Positions 1 to 5,328 of a stretch of 5,328 bases of DNA are shown piece by piece. The notes beneath the pieces were generated by a model. That model did no database searches and had not been told where the DNA came from. It worked only from the letters and a program-made list of their open reading frames with translations. Source of the stretch: Bacteroidales bacterium UBA2632 (GTDB lineage Bacteria > Bacteroidota > Bacteroidia > Bacteroidales > Dysgonomonadaceae); assembly GCA_002359825.1 (NCBI GenBank), contig DENY01000025.1, forward strand, positions 6,841 through 12,168, read 5' to 3'. Positions within the stretch are counted from its first letter, which is position 1. Every line of letters begins with the position of its first letter. A program made the translations under genes and the position numbers.

Positions 1-773
1 GAAAACACCATTTCTAGCTTACCACTGGGAATAGTCATCTTGCCTGAACGCTGAGGAAAAAGCAATGTCTTGCGCAGAACTGCAGTATAATAGTTTCGAC
101 CATCATAGTGCTCCAACTGCAATTGTTGATTTGATGGCACCTCGAGTTCTTCAACTAAGAAACCTTCAAACTCAGGGAATTCAATTCTTCCAAAGTCAAC
201 AACATTCAATGTGGTGTACAGTTTGAATGTAACCATAAATCCTTCTTGTTCATATATTCGATTTTTGGATACCACTGTTCGAATAAAGGCATCATTCTTT
301 TTAATTTCTGTTGGAGAGGATGCAGAACTGGAAGGGCTTTGCTCTGATTGAGATTTATCAACCTCTTTATCAGGAGGCAAAACATTAATTTGTAGTGAAT
401 TTGATTTATAGTTACTACCCCCCACAGTTATTGATGCAGGACCAATAGTAAAACTTCCTTCTTCGGGTGCTACTAAGATATAAGTGTAAGAAAATGAACT
501 TTGAGATGTAGATTTACCATTTATTATCTGTGTGCTATAACTTGACGAAACCGATGGACCAAATAAAATATCAAATCCATTCATTTCAGATGGCAATCTA
601 ATATCTTTTCCTTCTTTGTTCAACGTATAAGTCAAGCGAAACTGTTCATTCTTTACTACACCTTTTGGAGCTGAAGCTTTAAAAATAACTTCTTGGGCAA
701 ACAATGAGTTTCCTTGTATTAGAAACAGAAGTAAAAATAATTTTATATATAAACTGATGCTTTTATTAATCAT
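1..773 (-). CDS. batD: BatD, oxygen-tolerance family protein (N-terminal part, cut by left edge)
   Basis: The frame is open from an ATG at 773 to the left edge, giving 257 residues with no stop; BatD proteins are usually about 550-600 residues, so less than half is present. Residues 1-26 form a signal peptide: Lys4 and Lys11, a hydrophobic core at 12-19, and cleavage likely after SLFA (26) before QEV. Residues 27-132 look like a beta-rich, Ig-like periplasmic domain with the family pattern FGPSVSSSYS (71-80), NGK (85-87), SYTYILVAPEEGSFTIGPA (95-113). A Ser/Lys-rich linker (about 134-160) leads to a second beta-rich domain with EFPEFEGFLVEELEVP (198-213). BatD is expected to be anchored by a C-terminal membrane helix, which lies outside the window. 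It follows batC after 110 bases. The function is unproven; it is thought to be the periplasmic component of a Bat envelope complex. The assignment rests on both sequence pattern and operon position. Confidence 0.9.
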   Translation of the reverse strand, partial: MINKSISLYIKLFLLLFLIQGNSLFAQEVIFKASAPKGVVKNEQFRLTYTLNKEGKDIRLPSEMNGFDILFGPSVSSSYSTQIINGKSTSQSSFSYTYILVAPEEGSFTIGPASITVGGSNYKSNSLQINVLPPDKEVDKSQSEQSPSSSASSPTEIKKNDAFIRTVVSKNRIYEQEGFMVTFKLYTTLNVVDFGRIEFPEFEGFLVEELEVPSNQQLQLEHYDGRNYYTAVLRKTLLFPQRSGKMTIPSGKLEMVF

Positions 774-883
774 ATCTTGTTCCAGTAATTTCAATTTATC
801 TAGCTTTCTATCAATCTTCTTGAGTTTCTCATAAGCTTACACATCACACTTACATTGATAATACTTTAATTTTAAGAGACTAA
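774..883. other. batC-batD intergenic gap
   Basis: This is the longest non-coding stretch in the window. On the transcribed strand it begins with an AT-rich block (849-875) that resembles one in the batA-batB gap. It then has a direct repeat CTTACA (plus strand, within 836-855) and a weak GAG-TTT-CTC hairpin near 822-830. The 63 bases directly before the batD ATG are open in the batD frame (774-836, after an in-frame TAA at 837-839), with a possible TTG start at 794. I find no match to the Bacteroidetes -7 element TAnnTTTG and no GC-rich stem with a T-run, so neither a promoter nor a terminator is called. Confidence 0.6.
849..875 (-). repeat. AT-rich intergenic block, copy 2 (batC-batD gap)
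   Basis: Read on the plus strand it contains CTTACATT, GATAATA, CTTTA and TTTTAA in that order. The same four blocks in the same order occur at 2632-2663 in the batA-batB gap, with 1-3 base insertions between them. It starts 8 bases after the batC stop and ends 75 bases before the batD ATG. The resemblance is seen directly; whether it reflects shared function, common origin or chance in AT-rich DNA is open. Confidence 0.4.
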
Positions 884-1591
884 CTACCAATCCTTGTTTT
901 GCCGTCTGTTTTCTTCCGCCTTTTGCTTGCGCTCTTCAGCTTTCATTTCGTTTAATCGCTTCTGTGTCTCTTTTTCGTCTTGCTCTATAGCTTGAAGTAT
1001 TTGTTTGGCATTATCGCGCGACATTTGTTCAGGTTCGTTTTGCTCTTCAGGCTTTTTCTCTTTGTCCTGCTGTTGATCGGGAGACTCAGGTTGATTATCT
1101 TGTTTTTGATCTTTATCTTGTTCTTGTTGCTGATTGTCTTCTTGCTCTTGCTCTTGGTCATTGATCATTTTCTGAACAACAGCCAAATTATAGCGCGTCT
1201 CATCATCTTCAGGATTCATACGAAGTGCCATTTTATAGGCCTCCATCGATTTTTGAAGTTCTTTTTTATGCAACAACGCATTGCCTATATTGTGCCAACT
1301 TGAAGAAGCCTTTTGACTATCATTCTTTTCTAAGAGCAGGTAATGATTTTGTTGTTCTATCGATTTATCCCACTCATTTTGTCTGTACAGCGTATTGCCC
1401 AAATTAAAGTTTGCTTCTAAAGCATTTGGATTAAGCTTAATGGCTTCTTCATAATTTTCAGCTGCTTTTTCGTATTTTTGCTCATTATATGACTTATTTC
1501 CCTGTTTTATATTCTTCCTCACTGCTTTTTGTGCAGGAAGTGAAAAAACAGAAAGTAACGAAATGAGCAATATAATTAATTTCATTTTCAT
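884..1591 (-). CDS. batC: BatC, exported TPR protein with acidic/Gln-rich tail
   Basis: The 235-residue product starts with a signal peptide (MKMK, then a hydrophobic core at 5-18, with likely cleavage after LPA at 20, before QKA). About three tetratricopeptide repeats follow. The first spans roughly 27-57 (GNKSYNEQKYEKAAENYEEA, then IKLNPN), the second 58-91 (ALEANFNLGNTLYRQNEWDK), and the third 97-130 (SSWHNIGNALLHKKELQKS, then MALRMNPED). Residues 145-189 are a Gln/Glu/Asp-rich low-complexity linker, and 190-235 a charged helix (MSRDNAKQILQAIEQDEKET) of the kind that closes many BatC proteins. TPRs bind proteins, so BatC is probably a periplasmic adaptor for BatA, BatB or BatD. The ATG at 1591 overlaps the batB TGA by 4 bases (ATGA), which suggests translational coupling. 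A second ATG two codons later (1585) could also serve and would keep the signal peptide. The stop is TAG. Confidence 0.93.
   Translation of the reverse strand: MKMKLIILLISLLSVFSLPAQKAVRKNIKQGNKSYNEQKYEKAAENYEEAIKLNPNALEANFNLGNTLYRQNEWDKSIEQQNHYLLLEKNDSQKASSSWHNIGNALLHKKELQKSMEAYKMALRMNPEDDETRYNLAVVQKMINDQEQEQEDNQQQEQDKDQKQDNQPESPDQQQDKEKKPEEQNEPEQMSRDNAKQILQAIEQDEKETQKRLNEMKAEERKQKAEENRRQNKDW
1025..1159 (-). repeat. Gln/Glu/Asp low-complexity tract inside batC
   Basis: This covers BatC residues 145-189, composed almost only of Q, E, D, K, N and P, with short reiterations such as QEQEQE and QQQEQDKDQKQD. At DNA level the plus strand shows repeated CTTG/TTG/CTCTTG units (for example around 1138-1158), the sort of sequence that changes length by slippage. 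It is probably a disordered spacer between the TPR domain and the C-terminal helix. It also explains the spurious hydrophobic open frame on the opposite strand. Confidence 0.75.
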
Positions 1592-2613
1592 CTTTTGAAT
1601 ATTCGTACGTTTCTAAACAATCTGTTTTTCTTATCAAAGATACACACTTCAACAATCAAAACAATTAATAATATCCATGCAACAATCGGAAATTTCTCAT
1701 CATATTCCGAGTAGGCGAGACTTTCCATATCTTTTTTCTGCAATTTATCTAACTCTGCTTCTAAGGCATTCATCGCTGCATTCGTATTATCAGCATGAAC
1801 AAACAAGCCTTTTCCGTTTTGTGCAATTTCACGTGCCATCTGTTCATTAAGTTTCGTAACAACAATATTACCCTCCGTATCGGTTTTATAGTTATTACTA
1901 TATTGCGATTCAGGAATAGGACTTCCTTCCACAGATCCAATACCAATAACATTCACCATTATACCAGCATCACTTGCTCTTTTAGCAATTTGCATGGCAT
2001 CACCCTCGTGATCTTCAGAATCTGTCAACAAAATCATAGCCTTATCAACATCCTTATCACTAGAAAATGAATTAATTCCTAATTCAATGGCCTTGCTTAT
2101 GACAGTTCCTTGTACAGGAACAAGACTTGGATCAATAGAGTTCAAGAATAGCTTTGCGGATTGCGTGTCAGATGTCAATGGCATTTGAACATAAGCTTCA
2201 CCTGCAAATACTATCAAAGCCACTTTATCATCTTTCCTTGCATCAATAAGACGGGATAGAAGTTGTTTTGCTCGACTCAGTCTGTCAGGCTTCACATCAC
2301 GTGCCATCATAGAGTTAGATACATCTACTGCAATCACCAGTTCAATGCCTCGCTTTTCGACTTTCTCTACTTTTGTCCCAAATTGTGGACCTGCAACTAA
2401 TAATATTCCTAATACTAAAGCAGAAAAAACAATCCAGAATTTCAAATAGGACCGTTTCAATGAAAGCTCTGGCATCATTTGCTTCACCAAATCAAGTGTA
2501 CCTATTTTAGATACATCTTTTCGTTTTTTTATGTTCAAATAGATATATATCGCAAATACAAAAGGCAATGCAATAAATAAATATAAATACTCTGGATGTG
2601 CAAATCGAAACAT
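1588..2613 (-). CDS. batB: BatB, membrane-anchored VWA-domain protein
   Basis: The 341-residue product has the Bat layout. The N-terminal motif MFRFAHPEYLYLFIALP opens a first membrane helix (about 8-26), and a second helix lies at about 58-75. A VWA domain spans about 91-290 and a third helix about 308-326. The metal-ion-dependent adhesion site looks complete: DVSNS (Asp97, Ser99, Ser101), Thr170 in VQGT, and Asp198 in ILLTDSEDHEG. Other family signatures are MMARDVKPDRLSRAK (102-116), VFAGEAYVQMPLTSD (135-149) and VIGIGS (222-227). By analogy with the family, the VWA domain binds a divalent metal and mediates protein contacts at the envelope; its partners are unknown. The start ATG lies 74 bases after the batA stop, and the TGA overlaps the batC ATG. 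It is a paralogue of the adjacent batA. The order after batA and before the TPR gene, plus the NSM motif and the TDSEDHEG loop, favour batB over batA. Confidence 0.94.
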   Translation of the reverse strand: MFRFAHPEYLYLFIALPFVFAIYIYLNIKKRKDVSKIGTLDLVKQMMPELSLKRSYLKFWIVFSALVLGILLVAGPQFGTKVEKVEKRGIELVIAVDVSNSMMARDVKPDRLSRAKQLLSRLIDARKDDKVALIVFAGEAYVQMPLTSDTQSAKLFLNSIDPSLVPVQGTVISKAIELGINSFSSDKDVDKAMILLTDSEDHEGDAMQIAKRASDAGIMVNVIGIGSVEGSPIPESQYSNNYKTDTEGNIVVTKLNEQMAREIAQNGKGLFVHADNTNAAMNALEAELDKLQKKDMESLAYSEYDEKFPIVAWILLIVLIVEVCIFDKKNRLFRNVRIFKR

Positions 2614-2627
2614 AGTCTATTTTTCTA

Positions 2628-2645
2628 TATCCTTACATTAGGATA
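2628..2645 (-). other. Small inverted repeat (6-bp stem, 6-base loop) upstream of batB
   Basis: The plus strand reads TATCCT, then TACATT as a loop, then AGGATA; the arms are perfectly complementary. It lies 14 bases before the batB ATG, so if folded in the mRNA it could affect ribosome access or RNA processing. The stem is short and AT-rich and lacks a following T-run on the transcribed strand, so it is not a terminator. It may be chance. Confidence 0.3.
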
Positions 2646-2663
2646 ATAACTTTATACTTTTAA
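2632..2663 (-). repeat. AT-rich intergenic block, copy 1 (batA-batB gap)
   Basis: Plus-strand order is CTTACATT, AG, GATAATA, A, CTTTA, TAC, TTTTAA. The same blocks, without the short insertions, occur at 849-875 in the batC-batD gap. It begins 24 bases after the batA stop and ends 18 bases before the batB ATG, and it overlaps the inverted repeat at 2628-2645. I cannot tell whether it is regulatory. Confidence 0.4.
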
Positions 2664-2687
2664 AAATACTTTGATTTCAACACTCAC

Positions 2688-3671
2688 TTAAGGTATACTC
2701 CTCAACCAAGTTCTTCGTAACACTAACTCTATAAATATAAGCGCTAAAGCCAACAGAGCAAATGGAAGATACAACTCTTGCTTACGAGTTACATTCTGAA
2801 CATTAATCAGATATTTTTCCATTTCGTCAATCTCATCATATATATTACTCAAGCCCTCATTGTCTTCTGCTCTAAAATACTGCCCTCCAGTCATGGAAGC
2901 AATTTCAGTAAGCGTTTTCTCATCAATATCCACTTCAACATTTTGAATTCTCACACCAAACGGTGTTTGTACAGGTGTTGGAGCCATTCCTTGGGTTCCT
3001 ACCCCAATGGTATAAACTCTAATCCCGTAGGAGCGTGCTAGATCTGCAGCTGTCAAGGGTGCAATTTGACCTCGATTGTTCGTTCCGTCTGTTAGTAAAA
3101 TTACAACTTTAGATTGAGAGTCGCTGTCTTTTAGCCTATTCACTGAGTTGGCTAAGCCCAACCCAATTGCTGTTCCATCTTCTATCATACCGAATTTTAC
3201 TTCGTTCAGTAGGTTCAAAAGTACTTTGTGGTCAGTAGTCAATGGACATTGAGTAAAACTTTCGCCCGCAAAGATGACTAATCCTATCTTATCATTGGGT
3301 CTGTCAGCAACAAACTCCGAAGCCACCTTTATGGCAGCAGTCAGTCTGTCGGGAGTAAGGTCTTGGGCAAGCATAGAACCCGATATATCTACTGCCAATA
3401 CTATATCAATTCCTTGAGATTCGGTCGTTTGCCAACTATTGATAGCTTGCGGACGAGCCAACACAATTATCACCAACGCTATTGTAATCACTCTAAGCAC
3501 AAAAGGCAAGTGTCTTAAATAGACTTTGAGCGTGCGTGGCATTTCTCGAAATGCATCAGTAGATGCTAACCTAAAAGAGGCCTGAGTACGTGATAGCTTT
3601 ACAATATACCATGCAATTAGTGGCAATAGCAGAAGCAACAAATACAAATATAAGGGATGTGCGAATTCCAT
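2688..3671 (-). CDS. batA: BatA, membrane-anchored VWA-domain protein
   Basis: The 327-residue product begins MEFAHPLYLYLLLLLLP, the typical BatA N-terminal membrane motif (helix about 8-24). A second helix lies at about 56-73, a VWA domain at about 88-285, and a C-terminal helix at about 301-318 followed by a short basic end. The MIDAS residues are all present: DISGS (Asp95, Ser97, Ser99), Thr167 in EDGTAIG, and Asp195 in ILLTDGTNN. Also conserved are MLAQDLTPDRL (100-110), FAGESFTQCPLTTDH (134-148), YTIGVGTQG (220-228) and TGGQYFRAED (261-270). Most of the VWA domain sits between helices 2 and 3. Family knowledge makes it a metal-binding interaction module in the Bat envelope complex, possibly acted on by a MoxR ATPase encoded upstream. 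The ATG lies 2 bases after the stop of the preceding gene, so the two are very likely co-translated. The stop is TAA. Confidence 0.95.
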   Translation of the reverse strand: MEFAHPLYLYLLLLLLPLIAWYIVKLSRTQASFRLASTDAFREMPRTLKVYLRHLPFVLRVITIALVIIVLARPQAINSWQTTESQGIDIVLAVDISGSMLAQDLTPDRLTAAIKVASEFVADRPNDKIGLVIFAGESFTQCPLTTDHKVLLNLLNEVKFGMIEDGTAIGLGLANSVNRLKDSDSQSKVVILLTDGTNNRGQIAPLTAADLARSYGIRVYTIGVGTQGMAPTPVQTPFGVRIQNVEVDIDEKTLTEIASMTGGQYFRAEDNEGLSNIYDEIDEMEKYLINVQNVTRKQELYLPFALLALALIFIELVLRRTWLRSIP

Positions 3672-3673
3672 AA

Positions 3674-4798
3674 TTATTTTTTCTCTTCAGATGATACATT
3701 TTGATCCTTCGTCTCATTGTCATACTCTTCAGCAGACTTTTCAGGCAATGGTTCGTCCTCTTTGGTTTGATTTACAAAAAAGTATGCATTCATCATGCTT
3801 AAATCATTCTCATCGATAAACGGTTTATGTTTGGCAAACTTCACTAAATCGGCTACAGTAAGTACCTGCTTCAAGTTTTCGTATATCGAGTCTTCTTCTG
3901 CTTTAGTTCTAATGATCTTTAATATTTCTCCTGAAGTCATCTCTAAAGAATTAACCCCATATCGTTCATGAATGTATCTACGTAACACATCTGTAAGTTG
4001 TGTGTAAAACTCCTTGTGTCTTTCTTGTTGCCACAATTTCTCTGTTTTTATTTTGTCAAGACTTTTCATAGCCCTCACATGAGCCGGTAATACAGGTGGA
4101 GGAGTAAAGAAATATCCTTTTTTGTTCTTCCTAATTATTAAATAAATAATTGTTCCAACAATGGCGAGCAACAAAAGAATAATCAGTGGAATCCAAAGCA
4201 ACCCCAAAAAATCTTTCCATGAAAACGGGAGCTTTTGAATTGGTTTTATATCATTGAGTTGCAATGCATCAAAATCAATCGAATCGGTTTGCCCCGTATT
4301 CATTTTCTCAAGATATGCCAAAGTAGAATCTTTTAGTTCTGGAGCTGTAACTTTCAATCCAAATGAATTCGAAAAAACTGTATCGATTCCATCTGAAACG
4401 GGCATAGAAGGAATGAAGTACAGAGTTGAGTCGAAAGATGTAACCAAATACTTCACATTTATAGTTCTTACATTATCAGTTATTGTGGTATCTGCATTTC
4501 CCATCGATAAAACCTCAAGCCCTCCCACAATTGAATCTTGGTAAACTGGAAAAAGTATCTCTTTGTCTTTAGGAGCAATTACTTGAAGATTGATTAATGC
4601 TTGTTCACCTATAAGTATTTCAGAAGGTTGCACAGTAGCATGCGCAGAGAACTTCTGTGCCTGAACAGAAATCAGACTCATAAATAAAAACAAACTGATG
4701 TAGATTGTTTTTATGAGAACGCGGTTGAATATATAACTGTTTTTTTTCAATTTTATTGTGTCAAATTTCTTGTTTATCCTTATCCTACAAATTATCAC
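3674..4798 (-). CDS. BatD-like, single-pass membrane protein with DUF4381-like cytoplasmic part
   Basis: From a GTG at 4798 this encodes 374 residues. A signal peptide has its hydrophobic core at about 31-46 and likely cleavage after VQA (47), before QKF. Residues 50-155 are beta-rich and BatD-like (ATVQPSEILIGEQALINLQV, 54-73). A membrane helix lies at about 199-222, followed by RKNKK and a helical cytoplasmic region. The latter contains KEFYTQLTDVLRRYIHERYG (262-281), LEMTSGEIL (285-293) and VADLVKFAKHKP (315-326), resembling DUF4381-type proteins found beside MoxR/DUF58/VWA genes. The C-terminal 30 residues are acidic and probably disordered. The GTG overlaps the DUF58 stop by 4 bases (GTGA). 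A TTG at 4750 (codon 17) would give a more ordinary signal peptide beginning MKKNSYIF, so the start is uncertain. The product sits in this slot in many Bacteroidetes Bat operons, usually annotated as hypothetical. Its function is unknown; a link between the periplasmic Bat parts and cytoplasmic MoxR/DUF58 is an inference from topology. Confidence 0.88.
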   Translation of the reverse strand: MIICRIRINKKFDTIKLKKNSYIFNRVLIKTIYISLFLFMSLISVQAQKFSAHATVQPSEILIGEQALINLQVIAPKDKEILFPVYQDSIVGGLEVLSMGNADTTITDNVRTINVKYLVTSFDSTLYFIPSMPVSDGIDTVFSNSFGLKVTAPELKDSTLAYLEKMNTGQTDSIDFDALQLNDIKPIQKLPFSWKDFLGLLWIPLIILLLLAIVGTIIYLIIRKNKKGYFFTPPPVLPAHVRAMKSLDKIKTEKLWQQERHKEFYTQLTDVLRRYIHERYGVNSLEMTSGEILKIIRTKAEEDSIYENLKQVLTVADLVKFAKHKPFIDENDLSMMNAYFFVNQTKEDEPLPEKSAEEYDNETKDQNVSSEEKK

Positions 4799-5328
4799 CT
4801 TTTCTTAAATAGCATGAGCAAATATTTTACATAGTCCTCATCTGTCGAAACTGAGATACTGTCAACACCACTCTGTTTGAATGCAAGATTCATGTCTGCT
4901 TGTTGTTTGTTCCACCAATTACGATAAACTTCACGCACTTTTTTGGAGGATGTATCAATCCATTTCTCCTCGCCAACCTCGGGGTCGTATACTTTCATCA
5001 AGCCCAAAGGTTTCAACTCAGTACTCAACTGGTCATATACCTGAATGGAGACCAAGTCATGTTTACGATTGGCAATTTTCAAAGCTTGTCTATAATCGGA
5101 AGTATCGATAAAGTCGGACAGCAAGAAGGCAGTGCAACGTTTCTTTATAGCATTGGTAAGATATCGCAACGCCATGCTAATATCAGTTTTGTTGTTCTCT
5201 GGTTTGAAACTCAAAATCTCTCTAATGATATAAAGAATGTGCTTGCGCCCCTTTTTTGGTGGCACAAACTTTTCAATCTTATCTGAAAAGAAGATAACTC
5301 CAATTTTATCATTGTTCTGAATGGCTGA
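4795..5328 (-). CDS. DUF58-family protein (C-terminal part, cut by right edge)
   Basis: The frame is open to the right edge and gives 177 residues. The family is usually about 290-300 residues, so roughly the N-terminal third, including any DxS-type metal motif, is outside. The visible part begins SAIQNNDKIGVIFFSDKIEK (1-20 of the fragment) and continues FVPPKKGRKHILYIIREIL. TDISMAL (48-54) is the loop that carries the MIDAS Thr in VWA folds, and AFLLSDFID (67-75) is the strand with the second Asp. The end, SGVDSISVSTDEDYVKYLLMLFKKR in sense, matches the usual DUF58 close in which the last helix packs after a Ser/Thr-Asp-rich turn. An in-frame GTG at 5265 is internal: the 21 codons before it are typical DUF58 sequence, so it is not the start. 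No membrane helix is visible, so it is probably cytoplasmic. DUF58 proteins are usually encoded next to a MoxR ATPase, expected just upstream. Confidence 0.93.
   Translation of the reverse strand, partial: SAIQNNDKIGVIFFSDKIEKFVPPKKGRKHILYIIREILSFKPENNKTDISMALRYLTNAIKKRCTAFLLSDFIDTSDYRQALKIANRKHDLVSIQVYDQLSTELKPLGLMKVYDPEVGEEKWIDTSSKKVREVYRNWWNKQQADMNLAFKQSGVDSISVSTDEDYVKYLLMLFKKR

Larger units (their letters stand above)
2614..2687. other. batA-batB intergenic gap
   Basis: This 74-base, very AT-rich spacer separates the two VWA genes, while most other junctions in the operon overlap or nearly touch. It contains the first copy of the AT-rich block (2632-2663) and a small perfect inverted repeat (2628-2645). 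I see no TAnnTTTG promoter element and no clear terminator. The last bases before the batB ATG, read on the transcribed strand, are A-rich (GAAAAATAGACT), as is common upstream of Bacteroidetes starts that lack a Shine-Dalgarno sequence. Confidence 0.6.

Noticed and set aside
800..832. Ten-codon minus-strand ORF with ATG in the batC-batD gap
   Set aside because: It is too short, has no start signal, and has no leader-peptide hallmark such as repeated regulatory codons next to an attenuator stem.
774..883. Promoter or terminator between batC and batD
   Set aside because: No TAnnTTTG-type -7 element with an upstream TTTG, and no strong stem followed by a T-run on the transcribed strand.
980..1303. 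Plus-strand open frame of 107 codons, highly hydrophobic (Leu/Ile/Phe-rich)
   Set aside because: It is the antisense of the Gln/Glu/Asp/Lys-rich part of batC; such codons read backwards become Leu/Phe/Ile. The minus-strand BatC has clear TPR and signal-peptide features.
1770..1952. Minus-strand 60-codon frame inside batB
   Set aside because: It is an out-of-frame reading within batB, which is intact and full-length; there is no sign of a frameshift.
5263..5265. GTG as the start of the DUF58 protein
   Set aside because: The frame continues upstream to the window edge with typical DUF58 sequence (DKIGVIFFSDKIEKF), so this GTG is an internal valine codon.
4900..5286. Plus-strand open frame of 128 codons
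   Set aside because: It lies wholly opposite the DUF58 gene, shows no domain-like pattern, and the minus strand encodes recognisable DUF58 sequence throughout.
1..5328. A new defence, mobile or CRISPR-like system
   Set aside because: Every gene fits a known Bat operon order; there are no transposases, integrases, nucleases, direct-repeat arrays, tRNA genes or abrupt composition changes.

Overview
The window is one stretch of a Bat (Bacteroides aerotolerance) operon. All of its genes lie on the minus strand, so transcription runs from the right edge to the left edge. The AT-rich composition, sparse Shine-Dalgarno signals, several signal peptides ending in an Ala-Gln junction, and the order DUF58 - membrane protein - batA - batB - batC - batD all point to a member of Bacteroidetes, probably Bacteroidales or a close relative. 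Nothing in the window fixes the genus.

Layout in transcription order: (1) the C-terminal 177 residues of a DUF58 protein with a VWA-like fold, cut by the right edge; (2) a signal-peptide, single-pass membrane protein with a BatD-like periplasmic part and a cytoplasmic helical part resembling DUF4381, overlapping (1) by 4 bases if its GTG start is used; (3) batA and (4) batB, two membrane-anchored VWA proteins with intact MIDAS motifs; (5) batC, a TPR protein with a Gln/Glu/Asp-rich tail, overlapping batB by 4 bases; (6) the first 257 residues of batD, cut by the left edge. The batD fragment is an open frame running off the window. Coding density is very high: the only gaps are 2 bases before batA, 74 bases between batA and batB, and 110 bases between batC and batD. 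No promoter, terminator, RNA gene, mobile element or CRISPR array was found. The operon promoter (and normally a MoxR-family AAA+ ATPase gene) would lie beyond the right edge, and the rest of batD (often with batE) beyond the left edge.

Working model, from knowledge of the family: a MoxR ATPase acts as a chaperone-like partner of the DUF58 and VWA proteins. BatA and BatB display metal-binding VWA domains, BatC offers TPR protein-binding surfaces, and BatD and the BatD-like protein contribute large periplasmic domains, giving a cell-envelope complex. The operon was named for an aerotolerance phenotype in Bacteroides fragilis; its molecular function is not settled.

This is a known operon type and I see no new system in it. 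The least ordinary observation is a pair of similar AT-rich sequence blocks, one in each of the only two real intergenic gaps. Others worth checking are the ambiguous non-ATG start of the BatD-like gene and an in-frame, coding-like 21-codon stretch just upstream of batD.
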